40,297 nucleotides of DNA from Solobacterium sp. (lineage in GTDB: Bacteria; Bacillota_I; Bacilli_A; Erysipelotrichales; Erysipelotrichaceae): positions 1 through 40,297 of the forward strand of contig JAKVKC010000021.1 in the NCBI GenBank assembly GCA_022486705.1. Reading direction: 5' to 3'. Of this stretch, positions 8,585 through 15,753 are shown one piece after another. Within the stretch, counting starts at the first letter, position 1. Every line of letters starts with the position of its first letter. The notes below the pieces were generated by a model. The model made no database searches. It had not been told where the DNA came from and was given only the letters and a program-made list of their open reading frames with translations. The translations under genes were made by a program, and so were the position numbers.

Positions 8585-8614
8585 CTTACATCCTGTATCT
8601 TCCATGAATATAAT
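8585..8614 (+). promoter_or_regulatory. Promoter of the DUF3574-like gene
   Basis: CTTACA at 8585-8590, an 18-base spacer and TATAAT at 8609-8614. Transcription would start near 8621, which excludes an ATG at 8604 and supports the start at 8691. Confidence 0.5.
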
Positions 8615-8690
8615 GAAATGTATCAGAATGGAATACAGAAAATATTTCGGGAAACATGTCTTGTTCCATGACGAAAAGGAGGACTGCCCT

Positions 8691-9122
8691 ATGAAAAAGC
8701 AGCATACCAAATTATGGACCGCATTGATGATCCTGCTTGTCCTGAATCTGATTGGTACAGGAACTGTCCTGTACAAACTGTATGCGCCGTCTTCAAGCAA
8801 GGAACAGACGGAGTATGAACTGTATATCGGTACAAACGATAAAGATACATATCAGTCGGAAATCCCTTATGATGAATGCGTTTCAAAGGTGACGGATATC
8901 TGTTTGGAACATGTGGATGGTTTTACGGTATCTGAAGCACGCGGCGTATGGAAAGATGATACCGGTGTCAGTACCTATGAGAAAACTATTGTCTGCCATT
9001 TTGATGATATAAGCGAAGAACAGATCCATGCGATTGCCGATGATGTCCTTACGGCATTGAATCAGAACAGTATCCTGATTGAAAAGCAGAATGCGGAAGA
9101 TACGTTCTATACCGGAAAATGA
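8691..9122 (+). CDS. Membrane-anchored DUF3574-like protein
   Basis: A 143-residue protein with a single N-terminal membrane helix (about residues 9-29) and a soluble extracytoplasmic domain. The domain reads YELYIGTNDKDTY...GFTVSEARGVWKDD and ends in an acidic alpha-beta part, which resembles DUF3574. The family is found in small secreted or membrane proteins and its function is unknown. The start at 8691 is chosen for the strong AGGAGG eight bases upstream and the MKK opening. It is transcribed alone: a promoter lies upstream and a terminator downstream. Confidence 0.65.
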   Translation: MKKQHTKLWTALMILLVLNLIGTGTVLYKLYAPSSSKEQTEYELYIGTNDKDTYQSEIPYDECVSKVTDICLEHVDGFTVSEARGVWKDDTGVSTYEKTIVCHFDDISEEQIHAIADDVLTALNQNSILIEKQNAEDTFYTGK

Positions 9123-9153
9123 ATGCATGTTTGGACATATAGATATTCTTATG

Positions 9154-9187
9154 AAGCCATCATCCGTAATAGGTGATCGGCTTTTTT
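9154..9187 (+). terminator. Terminator after the DUF3574-like gene
   Basis: An AAGCC..ATCA arm pairs imperfectly with GGTGATCGGCTT, followed by a run of six or more Ts. Confidence 0.6.
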
Positions 9188-9247
9188 ATATAAAAAGATA
9201 TCTTTAATAATATATACATAGTGGCTATGATTCTTAGATCATCACGG

Positions 9248-9253
9248 TATAAT
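9248..9253 (+). promoter_or_regulatory. -10 box ahead of the two-TM membrane protein
   Basis: A perfect TATAAT lies 32 bases before the ATG at 9286; the -35 position is poor (CTATGA). Confidence 0.45.
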
Positions 9254-9285
9254 AAAACAGTTGATTTACAATAAGGGGGATAGGT

Positions 9286-10356
9286 ATGACAGATCTGTTT
9301 AAGGAATTAAGGGAAAAGAGCGTTAGACATGTATTGGCATCATCATTCATCTTTCTGGTTGCTGGCGTCGCATTGATCTGCGTCAGCGGGATCCAGAACT
9401 TTCCAAAGATGCTGCATCCAGCAGATCTGGAAACAGCAGTTCTGCAGGAAAATATGGAAGGTACATATGCGGAAGGCGATATCGATTTCCTGTATGGTGA
9501 ATACATGGATACCGCAAACTATAAGAATGGGGTAAAAAAAGATGTTTCGTCTGTATCAATGGTGATCTGCCCAGGTCTGAATGGATATATCGGCATGGAA
9601 ATTCCAAAGAATCAGATTGCCACATATGAAGGTGCTTTGGAGACATGCTATGACAATTGGGATGATGACAGCTATGTACTGGATCCTGATTTTCATGTTT
9701 CTGGAACGATTGTCAGAATGAGCAGTGAAGAACAGCAGATCTATCAGGACTTCCTGCTCGATGCCGGAGCAGATGCCTACGATACCGAAACGTTTGCACC
9801 CTATGTGCTGAAGGTCGGATATCTTGGCAATGATTTGCCGCTGACAATGTTCTTGATCTTCGGACTTGGCGTATTGCTGGTCATGATCTTTGCGGTCCAG
9901 CTTGTGCGGGCATTCCGGGGATATTATCAGAAGGATCTGGATGCTTTTATTGCACAGTCTTCAGATCCCGAAGAGGAATACAGAAAGCTCAATGAGCTTT
10001 ATCACACGGCTGCACCAATCAACGGGATCTATGCCAATGATGAATACGTCCTGTTCCAGGATGGCAGGCACAGCAGAATACGCCGCCCATGGGATATCGT
10101 TTGGATCTATAAGGAAGTCACACGTCACAGAGTCTACGGTTTAATCCCAGCAGGTTCATCCTATGGTTTTAATATGTTCTCCAACGATGGAAAAATCTAC
10201 AGCTTTGCGGTCGGAAAGAACAATATTGATGAAGTATTGAATGCTCTCTCTGAAGCTCTGCCGGGCGCTGTCATGGGCTATTCTGCAGAACTGCTTGAGC
10301 AGTATCATAAAGATCGGTCGTTATTCTCACAGAAGTGGAATGAATTGAGAAAATAA
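9286..10356 (+). CDS. Two-TM membrane protein with a C-terminal PH-like domain (DUF6709-like)
   Basis: A 356-residue protein with membrane helices at about residues 17-35 and 185-206, enclosing an extracytoplasmic domain of 150 residues rich in Asp and Tyr. The cytoplasmic part (about 210-356) contains YVLFQDGRHSRIRRPWDIVWIYKE...YSFAVGKNNIDEVLNALSEALP: a run of short strands closed by one amphipathic helix, like bacterial PH-fold domains. I recall similar proteins annotated DUF6709; this is from memory, not a search. The start has GGGGGAT seven bases upstream. The function is unknown, possibly a membrane-associated sensor or scaffold. Confidence 0.6.
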   Translation: MTDLFKELREKSVRHVLASSFIFLVAGVALICVSGIQNFPKMLHPADLETAVLQENMEGTYAEGDIDFLYGEYMDTANYKNGVKKDVSSVSMVICPGLNGYIGMEIPKNQIATYEGALETCYDNWDDDSYVLDPDFHVSGTIVRMSSEEQQIYQDFLLDAGADAYDTETFAPYVLKVGYLGNDLPLTMFLIFGLGVLLVMIFAVQLVRAFRGYYQKDLDAFIAQSSDPEEEYRKLNELYHTAAPINGIYANDEYVLFQDGRHSRIRRPWDIVWIYKEVTRHRVYGLIPAGSSYGFNMFSNDGKIYSFAVGKNNIDEVLNALSEALPGAVMGYSAELLEQYHKDRSLFSQKWNELRK

Positions 10357-10384
10357 CTGTCAGCGGAAAACCATTTCTTTCGAT

Positions 10385-10437
10385 AAAAAAAGCAGGTTTC
10401 TTTCACAGATATAATATCTGCTGAAGAGACCTGTTTT
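10385..10437. terminator. Bidirectional terminator between convergent genes
   Basis: A long hairpin pairs GCAGGTTTCTT with AGAGACCTG, with an inner CAGAT/ATCTG stem. It has an A tract on the left and a T tract on the right, so it can serve the plus-strand membrane gene and the minus-strand degV-like gene. Confidence 0.7.
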
Positions 10438-10467
10438 TGTGTTTTCAAGACTTTATGATCCAGCATC

Positions 10468-11322
10468 TTACTGCATCTGATTGAAGAAGAATACGCCGAC
10501 ACCGCCGATACCGATATGAACGCCCAATACAGCTCCGATCTCGGTAATGGCAAAGGTGCACTGCGGCAGACGTTCCTGCAGCAGCTGACGCATCTCTTCT
10601 GCTTTCTGAGGATCATCTGCATGCGTGATGCCGATCAGCTGGTTCGGACATTTCGCAGCCCGTTCTGCGACAAGATCTGCGACACAGCGCAGTGAGTTCC
10701 TTGTGCCATGGACTTTGCGGATCACTTCCATCTCGCCATCCTGGACATCCAGCACAGGTTTGATATTCAGCAGATCAGCAGTATATCCCATCGTGCGGGA
10801 GATCCTTCCGCCGCGTACCATCCATTTCAGATCAGAAATGACAAAGACATGTTCAATATGATCGATCAGGAATCTGCATCTTTCTGCGATAGCTTCAATA
10901 ACTGCTCCCTGTTCTGCCAATTCTGATGCATGCATGGCAATGAGCCCGGTCGCAAAAGAACCTCCTTTAGCATCCAAGGCAATCATCTTTCTCTGCGGAT
11001 ACATCGGTGCCAATTCTTTCATGACACGATCTACCAGCGCATAGGTCCCAGACATCTTAGACGAGAAGGAGAGATACAGAAGATCTTCGCCCTGCTGAAG
11101 AATCTGCTGGAAGGTCTCGTATGTATCAGAGATGGCGACCTGTGAAGTCTTCGGCAGAATGTCCTGGCGCATATAGGCATAGACCTGATCGACGGTAAGG
11201 TCGACACCATCCCGATATTCTTTTCCATTGATCAGCACATGAAGCGGAAGCACTGCAATGCCATGCTTTTCTGCATATCCCTGCGGCAGGTCGCATGTAC
11301 TGTCAACGATGATCTTTGTCAT
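10468..11322 (-). CDS. DegV family fatty-acid-binding protein
   Basis: A 284-residue cytosolic DegV protein. The family (FakB-type) binds one fatty acid and presents it to the kinase FakA for phosphorylation and use in membrane lipids. Features seen are the opening KIIVDSTCDLP, the central SLSFSSKMSGTY-type fatty-acid carboxylate-binding segment (LLYLSFSSKMSGTYALVD), and a C-terminal ITHADDPQKAEEM stretch. The start at 11322 is preferred over an upstream ATG at 11358 because GGGAGGA lies just before it and it begins the conserved strand. It is transcribed alone from a TATAAT promoter overlapped upstream by a palindrome. No fakA is present nearby. Confidence 0.85.
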   Translation of the reverse strand: MTKIIVDSTCDLPQGYAEKHGIAVLPLHVLINGKEYRDGVDLTVDQVYAYMRQDILPKTSQVAISDTYETFQQILQQGEDLLYLSFSSKMSGTYALVDRVMKELAPMYPQRKMIALDAKGGSFATGLIAMHASELAEQGAVIEAIAERCRFLIDHIEHVFVISDLKWMVRGGRISRTMGYTADLLNIKPVLDVQDGEMEVIRKVHGTRNSLRCVADLVAERAAKCPNQLIGITHADDPQKAEEMRQLLQERLPQCTFAITEIGAVLGVHIGIGGVGVFFFNQMQ

Positions 11323-11383
11323 TTTATATTCCTCCCGATCCAGAAGCAGGCAATGCATAAAGTATGCATGATCTGCGAAACAT

Positions 11384-11389
11384 ATTATA
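11384..11389 (-). promoter_or_regulatory. -10 box of the degV-like gene
   Basis: TATAAT on the minus strand, 62 bases before the start codon. The -35 position (TGCAAT, 11412-11407) is weak and lies inside a palindrome. Confidence 0.5.
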
Positions 11390-11395
11390 GACCTG

Positions 11396-11420
11396 AACGA
11401 ACATGCATTGCATATTCGTT
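11396..11420. promoter_or_regulatory. 25-bp palindromic operator upstream of degV
   Basis: Half-sites AACGAACATGCA (11396-11407) and TGCATATTCGTT (11409-11420) are reverse complements at 11 of 12 positions around a single central base. The site covers the -35 region of the degV promoter and ends seven bases from its -10 box, as expected for a dimeric repressor, or for an activator of a weak -35. Confidence 0.6.
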
Positions 11421-11427
11421 CTGTCAG

Positions 11428-11462
11428 AAAAAAACATGACGATGCTCAAAGCGGTCATGTTT
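11428..11462 (-). terminator. Terminator of the pyroglutamyl operon
   Basis: On the minus strand AAACATGAC and GTCATGTTT form a perfect 9-bp stem with a 13-base loop, followed by seven Ts. It lies 26 bases after the pcp stop. Confidence 0.85.
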
Positions 11463-11488
11463 CATCTGTATCTTCAGGGCGGGCAGGA

Positions 11489-12130
11489 TCAATGCTCGGT
11501 GCCGCCGGTAACTTTAATGTCTGTTTCGGTTGTGACAACAGCTTCAATTGCGGCTGTCAGCCCCTTAACAATCTCATCCAAGCTCATGGAAGGTGTATTC
11601 CGTTTGCCGACGGCCTGAGATGTCATATATGGGATATGCATAAAACCGCTCTTTTTGCCGGGGTACTTATGCTCGCATAGATAGCGCACACCGTATAAAA
11701 CATGGTTGCAGATAAATGTGCCCGCTGTATCGGAAACACTTGCCGGAATACCGACGGATTGGATCTTTGCGACCATTGCCTTGATTGGCAGAAGAGAGAA
11801 GTATGCATCAGGACCATCTGCGTAGACTGGTTCATCGATCGGCTGATTGCCTTCATTGTCTGGAATCCTGCAGTCATTGCAGTTGATGCCGACACGTTCT
11901 ACGGTAATATCCGGACGTCCGCCAGCCTGACCGATGGAAATGATCGTATCTGGATCGTACTTGGCAATCGCTGCATCGATTGTTTTTAATGACTTATAGA
12001 CAACGGTAGGTATTTCAAGCTTGATAATGTCTGCACCGGCAATTGTATCAGGCAGTCTTTTCACTGCTTCAATTGCTGGGTTGACTTTCTCGCCGCCAAA
12101 TGGATCAAAACCTGTAACTAAAATTTTCAT
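11489..12130 (-). CDS. pcp: Pyrrolidone-carboxylate peptidase
   Basis: A 213-residue cysteine peptidase (family C15) that removes N-terminal pyroglutamate (5-oxoproline) from peptides in the cytosol. The catalytic triad is visible: E78 in [15 protein letters not shown]141 in [14 protein letters not shown] and H165 in GFMHIP, matching the E81/C144/H168 spacing of the Bacillus enzyme. The opening [18 protein letters not shown] is diagnostic, and the length is normal. It is the last gene of a four-gene minus-strand operon with a DUF969/DUF979 transporter and an M29-like aminopeptidase, and is followed by a strong terminator. The RBS GAGGAG precedes the ATG. Confidence 0.95.
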   Translation of the reverse strand: MKILVTGFDPFGGEKVNPAIEAVKRLPDTIAGADIIKLEIPTVVYKSLKTIDAAIAKYDPDTIISIGQAGGRPDITVERVGINCNDCRIPDNEGNQPIDEPVYADGPDAYFSLLPIKAMVAKIQSVGIPASVSDTAGTFICNHVLYGVRYLCEHKYPGKKSGFMHIPYMTSQAVGKRNTPSMSLDEIVKGLTAAIEAVVTTETDIKVTGGTEH

Positions 12131-12150
12131 GACTTTTTCTCCTCTGTGAA

Positions 12151-13152
12151 TTACATTTCGTATTCTGGAATCGTAATGACACCGTGATTCATGATCATGC
12201 GATTGTCAAACCAAATAGAAGGTTTCCAAGTGACAAGATCAAAATGTCCGCTGGCATCATGAATTCCGCCGAGACCGATATTCCTTCCTACGCCAATGTG
12301 GAAAGTACCATACGTACTTTCGTCTTCAATATAGCACTGTCCTGCACATCTTGACTTAGAATTTAAGCCCAATCCAAGTTCGCCGCCGTAATACATGCGT
12401 TCATCGTGATATCCGGCAAGATAATCACGGAGGATATTTCCAGCTGGACATTTTTCAATCGATACGATTTTTCCTTTTTCAAAGGAGACATGGAATGGCT
12501 TTTTGACTTTGCCAAGATATCCATAAGATCCATCCAGCATCAGAGTTCCTTCGGTCTTTGTTTCTTCAATTGGAATATAGACTTCAATGCTTGCACTGGA
12601 ATAGCTGTGATTGTCACGGAAAGTGCCATTGAAGAAACCAGGCTTTCGGCCTTTCATGCCAAACTGAAGATCGGTTCCCCGATCTGTCTGAATATGCACG
12701 GTCTTTGCATTGCGGATGTATTGAATCAGGATCTCGGCTTTGATACGGCTGATATCAGGATCCATGGTCATAAAATCGAAACCGAGCATTGACTGACCGT
12801 TATTGGTAGAAAGAGGAAGAGAAAGAAATTTCTTTCCCTTCTTCAATGCTCGTTCACATGCATGGGTCGTAACAATTGAATAGTCGGAAGCACCAATGAT
12901 GACATCGCAGTCATCAAATACGTTTGGATGACTGTCAAACCAATCTCCAACATGGATTCCTTCCTGAGATACCTGCATGATCGAGACAGAATCACTGCGT
13001 TTATCAGCTATCTTTTTAAGCAGCTCAGCTTCTGTCTGATGCATTGGACTTGTAACAATACATAAATGTTCGCCAGCCTTCAGTTGGATCCACTTATCTA
13101 TGACAATGCGGGCTCCTCTTTCTGCTGAAGAATCATCTATTTTTTTAAGCAT
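12151..13152 (-). CDS. M29-like aminopeptidase (aminopeptidase T / NicX-related family)
   Basis: A 333-residue cytosolic protein of the group that includes thermophilic aminopeptidase T (M29) and the metal-dependent ring-opening enzyme NicX. The C-terminal half carries the metal-site elements: [16 protein letters not shown] (acidic and histidine ligands) and SGHFDLV, an H-x-D pair near the end, as in M29. The N-terminal half ([20 protein letters not shown]) is the usual Rossmann-like lobe. Its ATG overlaps the end of the DUF979 gene by eight bases, so it is probably translationally coupled, and pcp follows after 20 bases. In this operon an aminopeptidase that degrades the peptide left after pyroglutamate removal makes sense. 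A different role is possible, since the family is mixed. Confidence 0.75.
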   Translation of the reverse strand: MLKKIDDSSAERGARIVIDKWIQLKAGEHLCIVTSPMHQTEAELLKKIADKRSDSVSIMQVSQEGIHVGDWFDSHPNVFDDCDVIIGASDYSIVTTHACERALKKGKKFLSLPLSTNNGQSMLGFDFMTMDPDISRIKAEILIQYIRNAKTVHIQTDRGTDLQFGMKGRKPGFFNGTFRDNHSYSSASIEVYIPIEETKTEGTLMLDGSYGYLGKVKKPFHVSFEKGKIVSIEKCPAGNILRDYLAGYHDERMYYGGELGLGLNSKSRCAGQCYIEDESTYGTFHIGVGRNIGLGGIHDASGHFDLVTWKPSIWFDNRMIMNHGVITIPEYEM

Positions 13153-14092
13153 GCAGGATCATCCAAACAATCTGGAATACAATCATGATCAGAGCAGGAA
13201 TGACCTGTTTCTTGATGACACCGGAACGATCCTTCATTTCCAGGATCGCGACTGGAACAATATTGAAGTTTGCAGCCATTGGCGTCAGAAGTGTGCCGCA
13301 GTAGCCGCATGTCAATGCAAGCATGCCGATCATTGCCGGATTCTTAACATACTGCAGTACAAACGGTGCACCGATGCCAACGGTCATGACCGTGATGGCA
13401 GCAAAAGCATTTCCCATGATCATTGTGAACAGCATCATACCAAGAGCAAATACAATAATACCAATGGTTACGTTGCCCTGCGGAATGACATTGGATACGA
13501 TGGAAGCAATAACGGTCCCAACACCAGCAGATGTAAAGATGGAACCTAAGATTGCCAGCAATGTCGGAAGCAGGGAAAGAGGACCGACGATGGAAAGGAA
13601 TCGTTCAGAATCGTCTAAGAAGACCTTAGGTGTATTCTTCTTGTTCCAGATCATCAATAAGACAATCGCGACCAGAACACCGAAACCAGTACCGACAAGA
13701 GCACTCATGCCGAATGGTTTTGCCAGTCCGAAGATCAGTGCAAAGATGCCCATTGCAAGTGCCGGGATGAAGAGCTTCATTCCGATTTTATCAAAATTCT
13801 GCTGTGTTTCTTCTTTTGATGGGGCATTCTCTCTGCCTGGAGTAACTTTTTTAAGCAGAGCTGGAATAATGCAGATGACAATGACAACGCCTTCAGCTGC
13901 AGAAGGAAGATATTTTCCCAGAGCAGTTGCAGCACCAAGAGCCGTCCAGAATACAAAGGTACCGATACGGTTTGGATTATCTTTATCCTTGAGATTCTTT
14001 ACACCGGCATAGATGCAGATCAGACCGATAATAATATAAAGCAGTTCCAGCATTTTATTGCCGAAGGTAATTTCAGGATTCATGAAAAACAT
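13145..14092 (-). CDS. 5-oxoproline transporter subunit, DUF979 family
   Basis: A 315-residue polytopic membrane protein with about nine hydrophobic helices. DUF979 proteins occur next to DUF969 proteins and Pcp and are annotated as subunits of a putative 5-oxoproline transporter. The start at 14092 (MFFMNPEITFGNKML) is chosen because AAGGAAGG lies eight bases upstream. It begins one base after the DUF969 stop, so the two are co-translated partners. The conserved look includes GTGFGVLVAIVLLMIWN, GNAFAAITVMTVGIGAPF and CGYCGTLLTPMAANFN. The transport assignment rests on conserved gene neighbourhood rather than on a motif. Confidence 0.85.
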   Translation of the reverse strand: MFFMNPEITFGNKMLELLYIIIGLICIYAGVKNLKDKDNPNRIGTFVFWTALGAATALGKYLPSAAEGVVIVICIIPALLKKVTPGRENAPSKEETQQNFDKIGMKLFIPALAMGIFALIFGLAKPFGMSALVGTGFGVLVAIVLLMIWNKKNTPKVFLDDSERFLSIVGPLSLLPTLLAILGSIFTSAGVGTVIASIVSNVIPQGNVTIGIIVFALGMMLFTMIMGNAFAAITVMTVGIGAPFVLQYVKNPAMIGMLALTCGYCGTLLTPMAANFNIVPVAILEMKDRSGVIKKQVIPALIMIVFQIVWMILHA

Positions 14093-14093
14093 A

Positions 14094-14777
14094 TTATTTG
14101 CCTTCCTTTCCACAGTACTTCTTCATATCATGACGGTCAAGAAGCGTGTAATAAACTAAGGTGACAACGACCGCAACAATGCAGACAGGCACTTCATAGC
14201 CAGCTAACTGAACAAGATCAGATGTATATCCAAGATCAGCAAGTGTTCCTTGGACCAGCAGAGCACCGGAGCCGCCGACAACAAGTACCTGAGAGAAGAA
14301 CCATGTGATATTTTCAATGCCAGCTGCCATACCTTTGACGGATTCCATATGTTCCGGATCCGGCGTAAGTCCTTTAGAAGTGATGGCACCTTCACACATT
14401 GGAATTACAACAGGACGTACAAATCCTGCAACACCGCCAAGACCGACATTGAACGCACCGAAGAATGCACGCAGAACACCATATGCGTTGACAATTGCAC
14501 CTGGTGTCGCTCCCTTGATCTTAGAAATCAAAGCAGCGGATGCCTGTTTCAGACCGTTCCGTTCCAAAGTCCCGGTTGCAAGCATGACGATGACAAAGAT
14601 CAGCATGCTGCGATTTGCTACGAAGGTTGTTCCAACTGTCTGCAGAAGAGCAACAGGGCCGATGCCGCCGACAATTGCTGTAACGATGGATGCGATAACA
14701 ATAATCAGAATGTTATCAAGCTTGAGTGCAAAACCAACAATAACTACTAAGATTCCTAAAAGCTTTAGATACTCCAT
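14094..14777 (-). CDS. 5-oxoproline transporter subunit, DUF969 family
   Basis: A 227-residue polytopic membrane protein and the first gene of the operon. It has hydrophobic helices at the start (LLGILVVIVGFALKL), in the middle (MLIFVIVMLATGTLERNGL) and at the end (VCIVAVVVTLVYYTLL). The segments FGAFNVGLGGVAGFVRPVV and ENITWFFSQVLVVGGSGALLV are typical of DUF969. It likely forms a two-component permease with the DUF979 protein, bringing 5-oxoproline or pyroglutamyl peptides into the cell for Pcp-linked metabolism. The RBS GAAGGGA precedes the ATG at 14777. Confidence 0.85.
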   Translation of the reverse strand: MEYLKLLGILVVIVGFALKLDNILIIVIASIVTAIVGGIGPVALLQTVGTTFVANRSMLIFVIVMLATGTLERNGLKQASAALISKIKGATPGAIVNAYGVLRAFFGAFNVGLGGVAGFVRPVVIPMCEGAITSKGLTPDPEHMESVKGMAAGIENITWFFSQVLVVGGSGALLVQGTLADLGYTSDLVQLAGYEVPVCIVAVVVTLVYYTLLDRHDMKKYCGKEGK

Positions 14778-15099
14778 TATTTCTATCCCTTCTTTCCAAT
14801 GGTGTATCAGCTATGGACGGCTTCAGATGTACTGCTCAATATTCTGAAACTGTCCGCTGTCTACAAACACTCAGAAGCTTTCTGAGTCCCTGAGTGCTGA
14901 ATTGGTTTGTTTAAACGATATTTACAATAATTAATAACCAATCCATTTGCTGAATAAGCTGTTTGCAAAAGAAAAAAGGCTGAACATGGTATCATGCGTG
15001 CATACATGCCGCCATTTCCATTGAAAAAAACTTACAGCGAGATAAGTATAGCATCAGCAGTATATGATTTGAATAATTTTCAGAAATATTCATAATGTA
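14778..15099. other. Divergent intergenic region with hairpins
   Basis: This region holds the leader of the minus-strand operon and part of the control region of the plus-strand gene at 15149. ACTCAGAA (14870-14877) and TTCTGAGT (14881-14888) form an 8-bp hairpin with a three-base loop, about 95 bases before the DUF969 start. The arms ATTGGTT and AACCAAT flank an AT-rich 30-base segment around 14910-14942. I could not assign a clear promoter for the operon. Confidence 0.5.
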
Positions 15100-15128
15100 T
15101 TTACAAAGTCAAATGAAAGAATGATAAT
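15100..15128 (+). promoter_or_regulatory. Promoter of the 15149 gene
   Basis: TTTACA at 15100-15105, a 17-base spacer and GATAAT at 15123-15128, with the ATG 20 bases downstream. Confidence 0.65.
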
Positions 15129-15148
15129 ATTTTTCATAGAGGTAAAAA

Positions 15149-15661
15149 ATGAGCGACAGAAAAAACAGGAATACTGAAAACAAAGCACAGAAAGCAGGGA
15201 CAATCCAAAGAAAATTTTCTGATATTAGGACTTCTGAGACACCTATTGCAGTTATAACATCGCGTCCGACATCATCGATGGTCATTATCGTGTGTGTTGC
15301 AATATTGATGATTTCCTTGAATGCATTGAAATACGTTGGCTGGATCCTGCTCGTGCTCATGATGTTTTCATTTGCTTTTGGAAAAAACAATAAACAGTTT
15401 TCCTTTTATGAAACATTTATGCTGATCCATGCGCTCGATGATGAAGATCTATGCTGGAAGATCGACTATGCATCTATTGGGAAATGGAAGCTGAAGCGTT
15501 CTTGGGCTACGATGAGCACACTGTCTATTGAAACAATCGGACAGTATGGGCAGCATATAGAGACACGGTGCTGGAATTATCATGCATTGCAGGAAGCACT
15601 GATGCAGACTGTGCCTGATAAAAAGGAAAAAGCAGCAGCTGACAGTGCTGTATCTAAATAA
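15149..15661 (+). CDS. Small membrane protein with a possible PH-like domain
   Basis: A 170-residue protein not recognised as a named family. A basic N-terminus (1-42) is followed by a pair of hydrophobic helices (about 43-60 and 62-78) forming a hairpin. A soluble part follows, with an aromatic strand-rich stretch (LCWKIDYASIGKWKLKRSWATMSTLSIETIG) and a closing helix (NYHALQEALMQTV). Two helices followed by such a domain suggest a bacterial PH-like fold; this is inference. The RBS GAGGTAA is five bases before the ATG. It is monocistronic, with its own promoter and terminator. Confidence 0.6.
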   Translation: MSDRKNRNTENKAQKAGTIQRKFSDIRTSETPIAVITSRPTSSMVIIVCVAILMISLNALKYVGWILLVLMMFSFAFGKNNKQFSFYETFMLIHALDDEDLCWKIDYASIGKWKLKRSWATMSTLSIETIGQYGQHIETRCWNYHALQEALMQTVPDKKEKAAADSAVSK

Positions 15662-15671
15662 AATGCAATGA

Positions 15672-15701
15672 TGACGGCTGATATGCGCAGCCGCCTTTTT
15701 C
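15672..15701 (+). terminator. Terminator after the small membrane protein
   Basis: CGGCTG (15675-15680) pairs with CAGCCG (15688-15693) and is followed by CC and five Ts. Confidence 0.7.
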
Positions 15702-15719
15702 GTATAAATGACAGATACC

Positions 15720-15728
15720 TGCTATAAT
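15720..15728 (+). promoter_or_regulatory. Extended -10 promoter of the ABC exporter
   Basis: TGCTATAAT, an extended -10 element, at 15720-15728. Its position rules out an ATG at 15727 and supports the start at 15754. Confidence 0.6.
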
Positions 15729-15753
15729 GTCGTCATTGTTAAAGGGGATAAAA

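Noticed and set aside
13323-14012. Long plus-strand open frame of 229 codons opposite the DUF979 gene
   Set aside because: It is the mirror of a membrane-protein gene, has no ribosome binding site and no family-like content; the minus-strand gene is clearly real.
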